A stretch of 64,000 nt of DNA from CAZZCU01 sp964652825 (GTDB lineage Bacteria; Bdellovibrionota_B; Oligoflexia; Oligoflexales; CAZZCU01), in contig CAZZCU010000011.1 in the NCBI GenBank assembly GCA_964652825.1, positions 1 through 64,000 of the forward strand, written 5' to 3'. The position numbers and the translations under genes were made by a program. Below, piece by piece: positions 26,262 to 34,631 of this stretch. Every line of letters starts with the position of its first letter. Within the stretch, counting starts at the first letter, position 1. The notes beneath the pieces are model-generated. The model had not been told where the DNA came from. It saw only the letters and a list, made by a program, of their open reading frames with translations, and did not search any database.

Positions 26262-27981
26262 CGGTCACCACCTGATCAGCATCGATACGTGGATGTCGCC
26301 GACGGATATCGGTCAGATCGCCACGGTCCAGAATCCTGCCTTTATCAAGCAGGATGATTTCATCACAATCGCGAACCGCCGAGAGTCGATGCGATGCGAT
26401 AATCGCCGTGCATTTGATTTGATTAATAACCTGAACCAGATGATGCTCGGTTTTTTGATCCACCGCCGACAGAACATCGTCCAGCAATAATAGCTTTGGC
26501 TGCCGTAGCAACAATCTGGCGATAGCGAGGCGTTGTTTTTGGCCGCCGGATAGACGAATGCCGCGTTCGCCGATCTCTGTCTGCCACTGGTTTTCAAAGC
26601 CCATAATCTCGTCAAGAATATGCGCTTGTCCGGCGACTTCTTCTAACTGCGCTTGTGTGACCGGTTGATCGACACCAAACTGCAAATTGTGAGCGATAGT
26701 ATCCGAGAATAAATGCACTGATTGCTGCCCATAACCAATTAATTTGCGTAATTCACGTGGATTGATGCTTAGAATATCGCTGCCGTTGAAGAAAATAGTT
26801 GTCGCCGGCGGATCCCATAATCTGGTTATCAGATTTAGCAAAGTGGTTTTGCCAGATCCGATCGCGCCGATGAGGCCGATTTTTTTACCCGGTTCCAGGC
26901 GCAAGGAAATATCTTGTAAGGCGAATGAGCTGTTGTCGGAAAACGCATAACTTAGATGTTGAATCTCCAGTAGCGGTTTGGTGGTTGGTGTAGTCAAGGA
27001 TACGGAGCTGACCGCCGGAGTTTCTTCTTGTCCGTCTTCGATATCATACAGGCGATCGAGCGCGGTCAGGCAGCGTTGATAAATAGCCACGATCATGCCG
27101 ATCGCCGACAGCGGAAACGCCAGGAAAGCGATGAAAACGTTGAAAGCCATGATGTCACCGACGGTCAGCCGACCTGCCAGAACTTCGTTGGCGCCATAAA
27201 ACAACACGATTACCTGTGACAGGCCGACCAGGCAACTCATCAGTGGAAATAAAATCGTCCGGATAAACAGTAGCTTGATATTCGTAGTGTAGACCGCCAC
27301 ATTATCGTCGCGCGCACGTTCGACAAATGTGTTTTCGGCGGCGTTCACCTGCACAACATGTACATTGACGAACGCCTCGGTGACGCGATTCGTTAATCGT
27401 CCCAGTGCATCCTGATTGTCGCGCGAAAATTTATGCATCAGCGGCAGGCCGTAACGCATGATCACCAGCATCAGACATAACGGCAACAGACAAGCGAATG
27501 TCAGCCCGGCGTGAATCGTCAGCATACGACTGAGAGTGAATAGGCTTAAAAATAACAGATTCAGAATCTGCAAAATTCCAAATGCATAGAATACCCGCAG
27601 CTGACCGATATCGTTGGCCAGGCGTGAAATCAGATCACCCATGCCGAATTTGACATAAAAACTTTGCGGGAGTTTCAGCAGGCGATCAAAGTAATACTGC
27701 TTGGCGTTGCTTTCCAGCGCACGACCTGGCCAGAACAACAGTACGCGGGAGAGAGTGCGGATGATCATTTGCAGACAGCCAAGGCCGATGATGATCAACG
27801 CCAGACGCGTGAGCCGATCGCGCTCCGCCAGATCGGCTATGGAGTTGATGATATCTTTGGCGAACAAGGGGATTTCGAGAGTAATAATATTAGTCAGCGC
27901 CAGCGCGCAGGTGCCGGCGAGATACCAGGGCCACAATGGATACGCGAAACGCTTGCTGAAGGCGACGGCGCGGCTACTCAT
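26251..27981 (-). CDS. ABC exporter half-transporter, degenerate-site partner
   Basis: 576 residues, TM domain plus NBD. Walker A GAIGSGKTT, signature LSGGQKQRLAIARLL and H-loop IASHRLS are normal, but Walker B reads LLLLDDVLSAVD with Asp in place of the catalytic Glu, the hallmark of the inactive half of heterodimeric exporters. ATG 27981 overlaps the upstream ATPase gene by eight bases and has CAGG upstream; TTG 28002 is an alternative. Its product is predicted to pair with the 595-residue subunit encoded next. Confidence 0.88.
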   Translation of the reverse strand: MSSRAVAFSKRFAYPLWPWYLAGTCALALTNIITLEIPLFAKDIINSIADLAERDRLTRLALIIIGLGCLQMIIRTLSRVLLFWPGRALESNAKQYYFDRLLKLPQSFYVKFGMGDLISRLANDIGQLRVFYAFGILQILNLLFLSLFTLSRMLTIHAGLTFACLLPLCLMLVIMRYGLPLMHKFSRDNQDALGRLTNRVTEAFVNVHVVQVNAAENTFVERARDDNVAVYTTNIKLLFIRTILFPLMSCLVGLSQVIVLFYGANEVLAGRLTVGDIMAFNVFIAFLAFPLSAIGMIVAIYQRCLTALDRLYDIEDGQEETPAVSSVSLTTPTTKPLLEIQHLSYAFSDNSSFALQDISLRLEPGKKIGLIGAIGSGKTTLLNLITRLWDPPATTIFFNGSDILSINPRELRKLIGYGQQSVHLFSDTIAHNLQFGVDQPVTQAQLEEVAGQAHILDEIMGFENQWQTEIGERGIRLSGGQKQRLAIARLLLRQPKLLLLDDVLSAVDQKTEHHLVQVINQIKCTAIIASHRLSAVRDCDEIILLDKGRILDRGDLTDIRRRHPRIDADQVVTDAT

Positions 27982-28705
27982 GCCGACCTGACGAGGAAGC
28001 AAAGAAGGTGTGTTCGATCAACGCAATGCGATCAATGATATTCGCCGCCGCCCAATTCGGCAGTGCCCGTATCTGGCCAGCTTCGATAATCAGTGCACGA
28101 TCAGCTAGGCGCGCGGCATTATGCGTGTCGTGCGTGGAGATAATCGTGGCTTTGCCGGCTCGTTGTCGTGCCAGCACGCGATCTTCCAGCGAGCGAATAT
28201 GATACAGATCGAGCCCGGAGGTCGGCTCATCCAGAATCAAAAGCTCGGGATCGTGCAGGTTTGCCAATGCCAGCGCCACGCGTTTGCCCATGCCATACGA
28301 GCAAGCCGCCAGCGGCTTGTGCAAATAGCCGGCGCAATCCCAATAATCAGCGGCGGCCTTTACCGCGGCTTTGGCATGTTCCAATTGATAAAGTTGCGCT
28401 GCGTAATTGAGAATCTCGCCACCGGTCACCCAGCGTGGCAAATGCATGTTCTGCGGTAAATAGCCGATGCGGCGTTTGAGCGCAAAAGCCTCGGGCAACA
28501 TGCGTTCGCCGAGCAAAGTGATGTTACCGGTGGTGGCATCAAGACTGCCGGTGAGCAGTTGAAAAAGCGTGCTTTTACCAGCACCGTTCTTGCCTAACAG
28601 AGCGACGGTTTCGCCGGCGTGGATTTGCAGGGAAATAGGCCCCAACTGAAAACCACCGGGGTAGCGTTTGCTTAAATCAACGATGTCCAAACATAGATCA
28701 GTCAT
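27974..28705 (-). CDS. ABC transporter ATP-binding protein
   Basis: 243 residues. Walker A GKNGAGKST, Q-loop YLPQNMHLP, a variant signature CSYGMGKRVALALANL, Walker B LLILDEPTSGLD, and His in STHDT. The NBD is of the ABC-2/drug-efflux type and its partner is the 380-residue membrane protein encoded just upstream, 11 bases before. ATG 28705 follows GAGAG; the longer frame to 28795 would overlap that gene by 79 bases and is rejected. The signature CSYGMG lacks the second Gly of LSGGQ, so turnover may be slow. Confidence 0.85.
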   Translation of the reverse strand: MTDLCLDIVDLSKRYPGGFQLGPISLQIHAGETVALLGKNGAGKSTLFQLLTGSLDATTGNITLLGERMLPEAFALKRRIGYLPQNMHLPRWVTGGEILNYAAQLYQLEHAKAAVKAAADYWDCAGYLHKPLAACSYGMGKRVALALANLHDPELLILDEPTSGLDLYHIRSLEDRVLARQRAGKATIISTHDTHNAARLADRALIIEAGQIRALPNWAAANIIDRIALIEHTFFASSSGRHE

Positions 28706-28716
28706 ATCACTCTCAG

Positions 28717-29859
28717 TTATGCCCGATAAAAATGCCCGCGCTGATTCTGCTCGGTGAAACTTGGCAGCAGCGGCAGCAGGATCACGCTTAGCCAATGGGC
28801 ATAAATCGCTGTGACCACAAACAAACCAAAAAGAATTAACATCATAATCTGAATCGCCGGCCGCCGGCCATCAATTTGCAAACCGATTTGCGGCAACAGA
28901 TAGCAAGGTACAAACATCATCATCGGTACTTTCGCGTATAGCGACAATAATGATAACTCCGGTCTGGTTTGCAGATAGACGCCGGCTAGGATGCATAGCA
29001 GAGTCACCAACCCAAAGCTGATACTCAGTAGCGCGCCGATCACATAATAGGTTTTGACAAAAAGTTCGTGTGATACACCAAGACAGCGTTCTGCCCAGGC
29101 GTATTGCAAATCCTCAGCAAGCTGGAAAGCCATCGCCGTCGCCAAAAAAACACCGCTGGCGAATGCCGACATCAGCATGGCTGCCGGTGGCGCGCCGCGG
29201 ATGGCGCTATAAATTGCGATCAGTCCGAACATGGCGGCGATCCCCAGACACAAGCGTGTCGTGCGATTGCGCCGGAGCATTTGCAACAAACGCCAACGCA
29301 CCATCACCATCAGAGCAGAGCGCGACCCCGATGTCTCACCAACCAGGTCCTTGACCTGCTCGGTCGTTGGTCGGGGGCGGGCGGCCAGCCACTGCCAGAT
29401 CAGGAGAACAATCAATAATCCGATCTGCACAAGTATTGCCGTTCCCATTGGTGGTGCGATTAACCACCGGTAAATGACATACCAGGCGACACCAAAACAC
29501 GCCGCGACGATTGAGAGGTAGCGCAGGCACATAAAAACTTGCAATATCCGGGGTGCTTCGCCGAGGCGCCAGGCACTGATGCGCAACGAATCGTCGCTGG
29601 TGCGCTCGGCGCGAACCAGGCGTTGCGCGGTTGCGAGGGCGGCGAACAACAGCGCACCGGCACCCGCCGTTGCAAAAGCATCACGCATGTTCGTAGAGAG
29701 ATTTCGTACTTCCACGTTCAAGAAATCGTTGAAGACATACCAGAACGTCGCCAATAACACGACGCCACAGATTGCCACCACCAACTCGCGCGCGAGATCA
29801 TGGCGCAGGCGATGAGCGGCGGCTTTGAGGCTGATGATGTACAGAAGTAAACCACGCAT
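28717..29859 (-). CDS. ABC-2-type membrane permease
   Basis: 380 residues with about eight to ten hydrophobic segments, for example LVVAICGVVLLATFWYVF, LLIVLLIWQWLAA and ALLSISFGLVTLLCILAGV, and basic inner loops (RLVRAERTSDDS, RPRPTTEQ). First gene of the four-gene minus-strand run permease, ATPase, exporter pair. It presumably forms a transporter with the ATPase encoded 11 bases downstream; substrate not visible. Short, unusually Arg-rich cytoplasmic loops. Alternative: a membrane protein of unrelated role, but context with a dedicated ATPase is strong. Confidence 0.75.
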   Translation of the reverse strand: MRGLLLYIISLKAAAHRLRHDLARELVVAICGVVLLATFWYVFNDFLNVEVRNLSTNMRDAFATAGAGALLFAALATAQRLVRAERTSDDSLRISAWRLGEAPRILQVFMCLRYLSIVAACFGVAWYVIYRWLIAPPMGTAILVQIGLLIVLLIWQWLAARPRPTTEQVKDLVGETSGSRSALMVMVRWRLLQMLRRNRTTRLCLGIAAMFGLIAIYSAIRGAPPAAMLMSAFASGVFLATAMAFQLAEDLQYAWAERCLGVSHELFVKTYYVIGALLSISFGLVTLLCILAGVYLQTRPELSLLSLYAKVPMMMFVPCYLLPQIGLQIDGRRPAIQIMMLILFGLFVVTAIYAHWLSVILLPLLPSFTEQNQRGHFYRA

Positions 29860-30011
29860 AGACGCCTGATTCTACTCTCTATGAGCCGGGGATCAAGTCG
29901 GGATATGGGTGGCACCATGTTTGCATCATCGTCGAGGCGTTACATGTGCAACTTTTGCTTCATGATTCGCGATTACGGTTCATGGAAATGTTGTTCTAAG
30001 GAGGACAATCA

Positions 30012-30278
30012 ATGGTTTCATTACTCATGACGTTGCTGATTGGTTTTGTCGTTGGCGTGATTGCCAAAGCAGTTATGCCTGGAAATGATCCCGGTGGCCT
30101 TATCGTGACCACGGCCTTGGGCGTTGGTGGCGCGGTGTTCGCTCAGTATCTTGGGCAGGCGCTGAATTTGTATGTGGCAGGGGAGGCGGCCGGGTTTATT
30201 GCCTCGGTGCTCGGTGCCGTGTTGCTACTGGCGATTTATCGTATGATCGTCGGTCGACGTCTGTCGCATCATCCATAA
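30012..30278 (+). CDS. GlsB/YeaQ/YmgE-family small membrane protein
   Basis: 88 residues, three short hydrophobic segments rich in Gly and Ala (LIGFVVGVIAKAVMPG, TALGVGGAVFAQYLG, SVLGAVLLLAIYRMI), the Transglycosylase-associated (GlsB/YeaQ) family pattern. Members are induced by envelope stress, but their biochemistry is not known. AAGGAGG ends eight bases before ATG 30012. The 152-base upstream gap separates it from the divergent permease gene and probably holds its own promoter. Confidence 0.85.
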   Translation: MVSLLMTLLIGFVVGVIAKAVMPGNDPGGLIVTTALGVGGAVFAQYLGQALNLYVAGEAAGFIASVLGAVLLLAIYRMIVGRRLSHHP

Positions 30279-30372
30279 GGACAACATTCATAGAGTGGCA
30301 TGTCCATGTTGCCGAGCGGTGACAGTGTCTGGTAATACATATACATCACCGCTTTTTTTGGTTGGAGTGCCT

Positions 30373-31110
30373 ATGAATGTTGCAAACGCGCTGGCGTGGA
30401 GTTGTGTTGGTCTGATTGGCTTGATGGGCGTTGGAACGGCTGATGCGCAGATAAAACAGACAGTGACAACCGAAATCGAAGTCGAAGACCCTGCTGACAT
30501 GGATCGGTCGCAAGTCGACAGATCACAGCAGGCGCTGATTACCTCATCCGATCGCGATACCAGCGCATTCAATCGTGGTGATAAAACCTGGTCATTGGTG
30601 GCGCAGCCGCTTGGTATATTTTCCACCGTGGTTAGCGGGATCGGTTTGACGCCAGGCTATTACTACAAATCGGATACATTGTTTGAACTTGATCACGTCT
30701 TTGGTGAAGTCAATTTACTTTTCTTTTCGGTGTATGGTCAGCAGACCACGGCTCGGATCAAGAAATTCTGGGGCAATAGCTTTTATACCAACGCTGGTAT
30801 CGGTAGTCGCACGATCGGTATCAAGGATAACCTGAAAGACCTGACTGGAACGAAGGACGTGATTCTCGACGTGAATTCCTCTGCACTGGGTCTCGATTTT
30901 CAGATCGGCAACCGCTGGCAGTTTGAGATGTTTTCGATCGGTTGTGATTGGATCGGTGCTTTCGTGCCGCTCACCAAGATCAACGATAAAACGACTTTTC
31001 CCTCTGATGCTGACACCAAGGAACGCAAGGATGCCGAGAATATATTTAATGGTTTAGCGAAGACCACGACTTTGCATGCTCTGCGTTTTTATCTTGGCGT
31101 TTCCTGGTAA
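30373..31110 (+). CDS. Secreted beta-rich protein, possibly outer-membrane
   Basis: 245 residues, function unknown. Signal peptide (SCVGLIGLMGVGTADAQ). The mature part has alternating aromatic strands (LLFFSVYGQQTTARI, WGNSFYTNAGIGSRTIG, LDFQIGNRWQFEMF) and ends FYLGVSW with a C-terminal aromatic, the usual outer-membrane barrel ending. It is small for a classic barrel, so an eight-stranded OmpW/OmpX-like porin is possible. ATG 30373 has GGAGTG upstream; the longer frame from 30295 would precede the signal peptide with unrelated sequence. It ends two bases before the convergent lipoprotein gene. Confidence 0.65.
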   Translation: MNVANALAWSCVGLIGLMGVGTADAQIKQTVTTEIEVEDPADMDRSQVDRSQQALITSSDRDTSAFNRGDKTWSLVAQPLGIFSTVVSGIGLTPGYYYKSDTLFELDHVFGEVNLLFFSVYGQQTTARIKKFWGNSFYTNAGIGSRTIGIKDNLKDLTGTKDVILDVNSSALGLDFQIGNRWQFEMFSIGCDWIGAFVPLTKINDKTTFPSDADTKERKDAENIFNGLAKTTTLHALRFYLGVSW

Positions 31111-31111
31111 A

Positions 31112-31810
31112 CTACGGTGTGCCCGGTGGATTCTGAAATTGTACCGGTTGCGTTACCGGTGCGGCGTTGCCAAAGCGTAAGAACGTATTGATCGTCTCGA
31201 TGGCCGGCGCTCGTATATTGGCGTACATAAAGTTGTGATGGATAAAGCCGGATAGATCGACGGCAAAGTTCACGGTTTGAATACCGGCGGGCAGATTGAT
31301 AATATTATTCGTCCGATGATGAAAGCGATCCAGACCCGCAACTCCAAATAAATCATGACCGTGGACCGCTTGCATAACGCCGCTGCCAAGTACCGCATTG
31401 GTGTTTTCGGCGGTGATAAGGTACGAGAGATTTTTGACTTGCATGGGTTGCGGCACAAAAGCATCCATATCAAATAAAATGTGAGTGGCGGTCAGCGGTG
31501 CTGCTTGGCCCAGACAATTTTTGATCGACACTTTGTAACGTAACAATTGATTCATCGCGCCGTTGACAATGGTGGTGCTCAGCAATTGGGCGCTTGTCTG
31601 GCCATGATCGGTGCAATCAGGCGTCACGGGTTGGGGCGTCGGGACTGGCGTTGGTTGTGGCTTGGCATCTTGCGCGGGTGTTGGTGGTGAGGCTTTTTGA
31701 TTGACCCCGCCACTGAATCCCGATTGATCTTTGCAGCTGCTGAGCAACAATGTCGCCAAAACCATGCTGCTCAAGATGTTGCAGTATATATGCCGCGATT
31801 TCATGGCCAT
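31112..31810 (-). CDS. Lipoprotein with a Pro/Gln linker, unknown function
   Basis: 232 residues. Signal with lipobox (MVLATLLLSSC), a Pro/Thr/Gln-rich linker (residues about 38-65, with repeated PTP and PQP), then a beta-rich domain of about 160 residues with NQLLRYKVSIKNC and FDMDAFVPQPM; nothing assignable. The linker suggests a surface-exposed domain. Convergent with the outer-membrane-type gene before it. The 226-base gap upstream is A/T-rich and contains sequence resembling the promoter-like motifs seen at 15594 and 22862, on this strand. Confidence 0.72.
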   Translation of the reverse strand: MAMKSRHIYCNILSSMVLATLLLSSCKDQSGFSGGVNQKASPPTPAQDAKPQPTPVPTPQPVTPDCTDHGQTSAQLLSTTIVNGAMNQLLRYKVSIKNCLGQAAPLTATHILFDMDAFVPQPMQVKNLSYLITAENTNAVLGSGVMQAVHGHDLFGVAGLDRFHHRTNNIINLPAGIQTVNFAVDLSGFIHHNFMYANIRAPAIETINTFLRFGNAAPVTQPVQFQNPPGTP

Positions 31811-32036
31811 TCTCCCACTAACGTCTGGTAAATCGGTAAATTTTGGCGATTTCTAAAGTAAAAATAGAGATTTATAAAAATTAAAAATACAACTAACTGT
31901 AATTACTAATATTTTTTGTTACATGAAACCATTACGTTTTCGGGATGTCAGTTGCATGAGAGCGTTGTCTATGCATAGCATGTGTTACAGGCTTTCTGCC
32001 GCAACCGTTATCGCCATTCATAGCGCGGGGGACATC

Positions 32037-32264
32037 ATGAAAAAAGTGCCGACGATCAGCCTTGATGAAGTCCGTAAATCTTTACGACGTCGTGGTGGTG
32101 GGCAGATTGAGAACGCCAGTGGTTGGTGCGTGTTTGTCGACAAGCAGGGCCACAAGCGTTACGTCGTCAACGAGGATAACGCTCAACCAGTACCGTATCG
32201 CGCCATTAATCCCTTGTACGAAAGCAATAACGCCTGGCTGAATCTCCCGGTCAATTTTCACTGA
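32037..32264 (+). CDS. Small basic protein of unknown function
   Basis: 75 residues, MKKVPTISLDEVRKSLRRRG then a compact domain with SGWCVFVDKQGHKRYVV and an aromatic C-terminus. No signal peptide, no membrane segment. ATG 32037 has GCGGGG six bases upstream; the frame is open back to 31923 but that N-terminal extension has no ribosome binding site and is poorly coding. Cytoplasmic, possibly nucleic-acid binding given the basic RRR cluster. Low-to-moderate certainty that it is expressed. Confidence 0.5.
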   Translation: MKKVPTISLDEVRKSLRRRGGGQIENASGWCVFVDKQGHKRYVVNEDNAQPVPYRAINPLYESNNAWLNLPVNFH

Positions 32265-32359
32265 TTTGCTGCCATGGGTAGCTGTCAGGCTCCATCCTTT
32301 CTATAATCATCATATAGTTACATGTAAAGAACGGTCGGCGACGGCGTCAGGGAGGACGA

Positions 32360-32524
32360 GTGGACGCGGGACATTGGCAGTATATTTTATCGTTGCTCGG
32401 CGTTGTCGTCCTATCGCTGATCGCCACCAAGTTGTTGTTCCTGACTCTCGGCGCCCGGCCGGGTGACGATGTCGACGAGACCAGCGATGTCACCGCCAGT
32501 GGGCCATCCGCGGATGGTGCTTAG
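32360..32524 (+). CDS. 54-residue single-pass membrane protein leading the yej genes
   Basis: Starts at GTG 32360 with GGGAGG four bases upstream and stops at TAG 32524, three bases before yejB. One hydrophobic helix (ILSLLGVVVLSLIATKLLFLTL, residues about 9-30) then an acidic tail with DDVDETSD and Gly/Ala/Ser. Spacing, Shine-Dalgarno and coupling to the next gene support a real gene too short for most gene callers. A small regulator or accessory subunit of the peptide importer is one possibility; nothing in the sequence names it. Confidence 0.7.
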   Translation: MDAGHWQYILSLLGVVVLSLIATKLLFLTLGARPGDDVDETSDVTASGPSADGA

Positions 32525-32527
32525 ACG

Positions 32528-33547
32528 ATGACCAAGTATTTTATCCGCCGCCTGTTACTCGTTGTTCCGACCTTTCTTGGTATTTCGGTTTTGGTATTTA
32601 CCGTCACTCGCTTTGTACCTGGTGGACCGATTGAGCGCATGATCATGGAAGCGCAGATGGGCAGCCAGGGGCGGGGTGGTTCGTCTGATCGTATCGGAGG
32701 CGCCGCGTTGTCGGACGATCAGCTGCTCGAACTCAAACGCTACTACGGTTTTGATAAGCCGGTATTGATCAGTTACGGGCAATGGCTGGCAAAGGTCGTG
32801 AGCTTGGACCTCGGGCAGTCGACGCGTTACGGTGAACCGGTCTGGGAGACAATCAAAGAGCGCCTGCCGATCTCGACATTTTATGGTTTGGCGACGTTGA
32901 TTTTGACGTATTTGATCTGCATTCCCCTGGGCGTGGCAAAAGCGCTCAAACACCGCAGTGTCTTTGATAATATCAGCTCGGTGGTCGTGTTCACCGGTTA
33001 TGCCGTGCCCGGATATGTTGTCGGCGTATTGTTACTGGTATTTCTTGGTGCGCATTGGGAGATTTTTCCGCTCGGTGGTTTCACCAGTGATGCTTTTAGC
33101 GATTTAAATTGGTGGGATCAGATCAAAGACATTCTCTATCATGCCGTGATGCCCCTAACCGCGTACATGGCCGGAAGTTTGGCCATCGAGACGTTCCTGC
33201 TCAAAAATAATTTGCTGGATAACCTCGCGGCTGATTATGTCCGGACGGCGATTGCCAAAGGCTTACCTTTTCGGCAGGCGGTGTTGCGACATGCGTTGCA
33301 GAATAGTCTGATTCCGATCGCGACGCATTTTGGCAACAATATTTCCCTGCTCATCGCTGGTTCGTTCCTGATCGAGAAAATCTTTAACATTAATGGTTTT
33401 GGGCTGCTTGGCTATGAAGCGATCGTTGATCGCGATTATCCGGTGGTGATGGGCATTCTGGTGATCAGTGCTTCTTTGCAACTGTTCGGTAATATTTTGT
33501 CGGATGTTTGTGTCGCATTGGTTGATCCGCGTGTGCAGTTTGAATAG
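32528..33547 (+). CDS. yejB: Peptide ABC transporter permease YejB-like
   Basis: Inner-membrane permease, 339 residues, of the DppB/OppB/YejB type. N-terminal helix (RLLLVVPTFLGISVLVFTVTRF), six predicted helices and the conserved EAA loop near the C-terminus (ADYVRTAIAKGLPFRQAVLRHALQN). Starts three bases after the small membrane ORF. Uptake of oligopeptides with the following YejE, YejA and two ATPases. The insertion GRGGSSDRIGG after residue 45 is typical of YejB rather than DppB. Confidence 0.9.
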   Translation: MTKYFIRRLLLVVPTFLGISVLVFTVTRFVPGGPIERMIMEAQMGSQGRGGSSDRIGGAALSDDQLLELKRYYGFDKPVLISYGQWLAKVVSLDLGQSTRYGEPVWETIKERLPISTFYGLATLILTYLICIPLGVAKALKHRSVFDNISSVVVFTGYAVPGYVVGVLLLVFLGAHWEIFPLGGFTSDAFSDLNWWDQIKDILYHAVMPLTAYMAGSLAIETFLLKNNLLDNLAADYVRTAIAKGLPFRQAVLRHALQNSLIPIATHFGNNISLLIAGSFLIEKIFNINGFGLLGYEAIVDRDYPVVMGILVISASLQLFGNILSDVCVALVDPRVQFE

Positions 33548-33554
33548 GAAGTGA

Positions 33555-34613
33555 TTGTTGCGTCGTTGGTTGCGTATTACGCCGATTACCCGTAAGAAGT
33601 TGCAGCGTTTCCGCTCGCTGCGTCGGGGCTACTATTCGTTTATCCTGATGAGTCTGCTGATTATTATCGCTCTGGGTGCGGAGCTGGTTGTTAATAGTCG
33701 CGCGTTGGTGGTGCGTTACCAGGGACAGTATTACTTCCCCACCTATTCGGCGGTGATTCCGGGAGCGACGTTTGGACTCGACTACGACTATGAAACAAAT
33801 TATCGCGAGTTGGCGCGGCAGTTTGTCGAGGCCGGCGGCGAGGATTTCATCATCATGCCGCCGGTACCCTATAATCCGTACGAAGTTCATACGCTCGCGG
33901 AAAACTATCCACCATATCCGCCGAATATCGAGTTCAAACATTATCTGGGTACCGATACCGTCGGCCGCGATATTCTCGCACGACTGCTATATGGTTTTCG
34001 TACGGCGATCGTATTCTCGCTGTTGTTGATGCTGTGCAACTACGCGATCGGTATCAGTCTTGGATGCGCGATGGGCTATTTCGGTGGTCGCTTTGATCTC
34101 GGCTTCCAGCGCATTATCGAAATCTGGGCGAATATTCCGTTCCTCTATGTTGTGATCATTGTCTCGTCGGTGGTAACGCCGAATTTTTTCTCGCTGATGG
34201 CCATCATGATGTTTTTTGGTTGGATGGCCATGACCTGGTACATGCGTTCCATTACCTATAAAGAAAAGGCGCGCGACTACACGATGGCGGCGCGAGCGAT
34301 CGGCTGCTCGGATGCACGCATTATGTTTAAGCATATCCTGCCCAATGCGGTATCGGTGATTGTGACGTTTATTCCGTTCTCGCTATCGAGCGGTATAGTC
34401 GCGCTGACCTCGCTGGATTACCTGGGCTTTGGTCTACCGCCGCCGACACCAAGCTGGGGTGAATTATTGAACCAGGGGACCGCCAATATGAGCGCGCTCT
34501 GGATCGCCACGTCGGTGGTGGCTTCGATGATTGTCATTTTGACCATGGTAACATTTATCGGCGAAGCGATTCGCGAGGCCTTTGATCCGAAAAAATTTTC
34601 CACTTATGAGTAA
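33555..34613 (+). CDS. yejE: Peptide ABC transporter permease YejE-like
   Basis: Second permease, 352 residues. One N-terminal helix (YSFILMSLLIIIALGAELVV), a periplasmic segment of about 80 residues (FPTYSAVIPGA, YNPYEVHTLAENYPP) matching YejE, TDTVGRDILARLLYG, then five helices and the EAA loop ARAIGCSDARIMFKHILPN. TTG 33555 has AGGA a few bases upstream. Encoded seven bases after yejB. Forms the translocation pore with it. Confidence 0.9.
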   Translation: MLRRWLRITPITRKKLQRFRSLRRGYYSFILMSLLIIIALGAELVVNSRALVVRYQGQYYFPTYSAVIPGATFGLDYDYETNYRELARQFVEAGGEDFIIMPPVPYNPYEVHTLAENYPPYPPNIEFKHYLGTDTVGRDILARLLYGFRTAIVFSLLLMLCNYAIGISLGCAMGYFGGRFDLGFQRIIEIWANIPFLYVVIIVSSVVTPNFFSLMAIMMFFGWMAMTWYMRSITYKEKARDYTMAARAIGCSDARIMFKHILPNAVSVIVTFIPFSLSSGIVALTSLDYLGFGLPPPTPSWGELLNQGTANMSALWIATSVVASMIVILTMVTFIGEAIREAFDPKKFSTYE

Positions 34614-34631
34614 ATGTCAGGGAGATATTTT

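Noticed and set aside
32266..32466. Plus-strand 66-codon frame in the yej leader
   Set aside because: No ribosome binding site and poor coding character; the overlapping 54-codon frame from GTG 32360 fits better.
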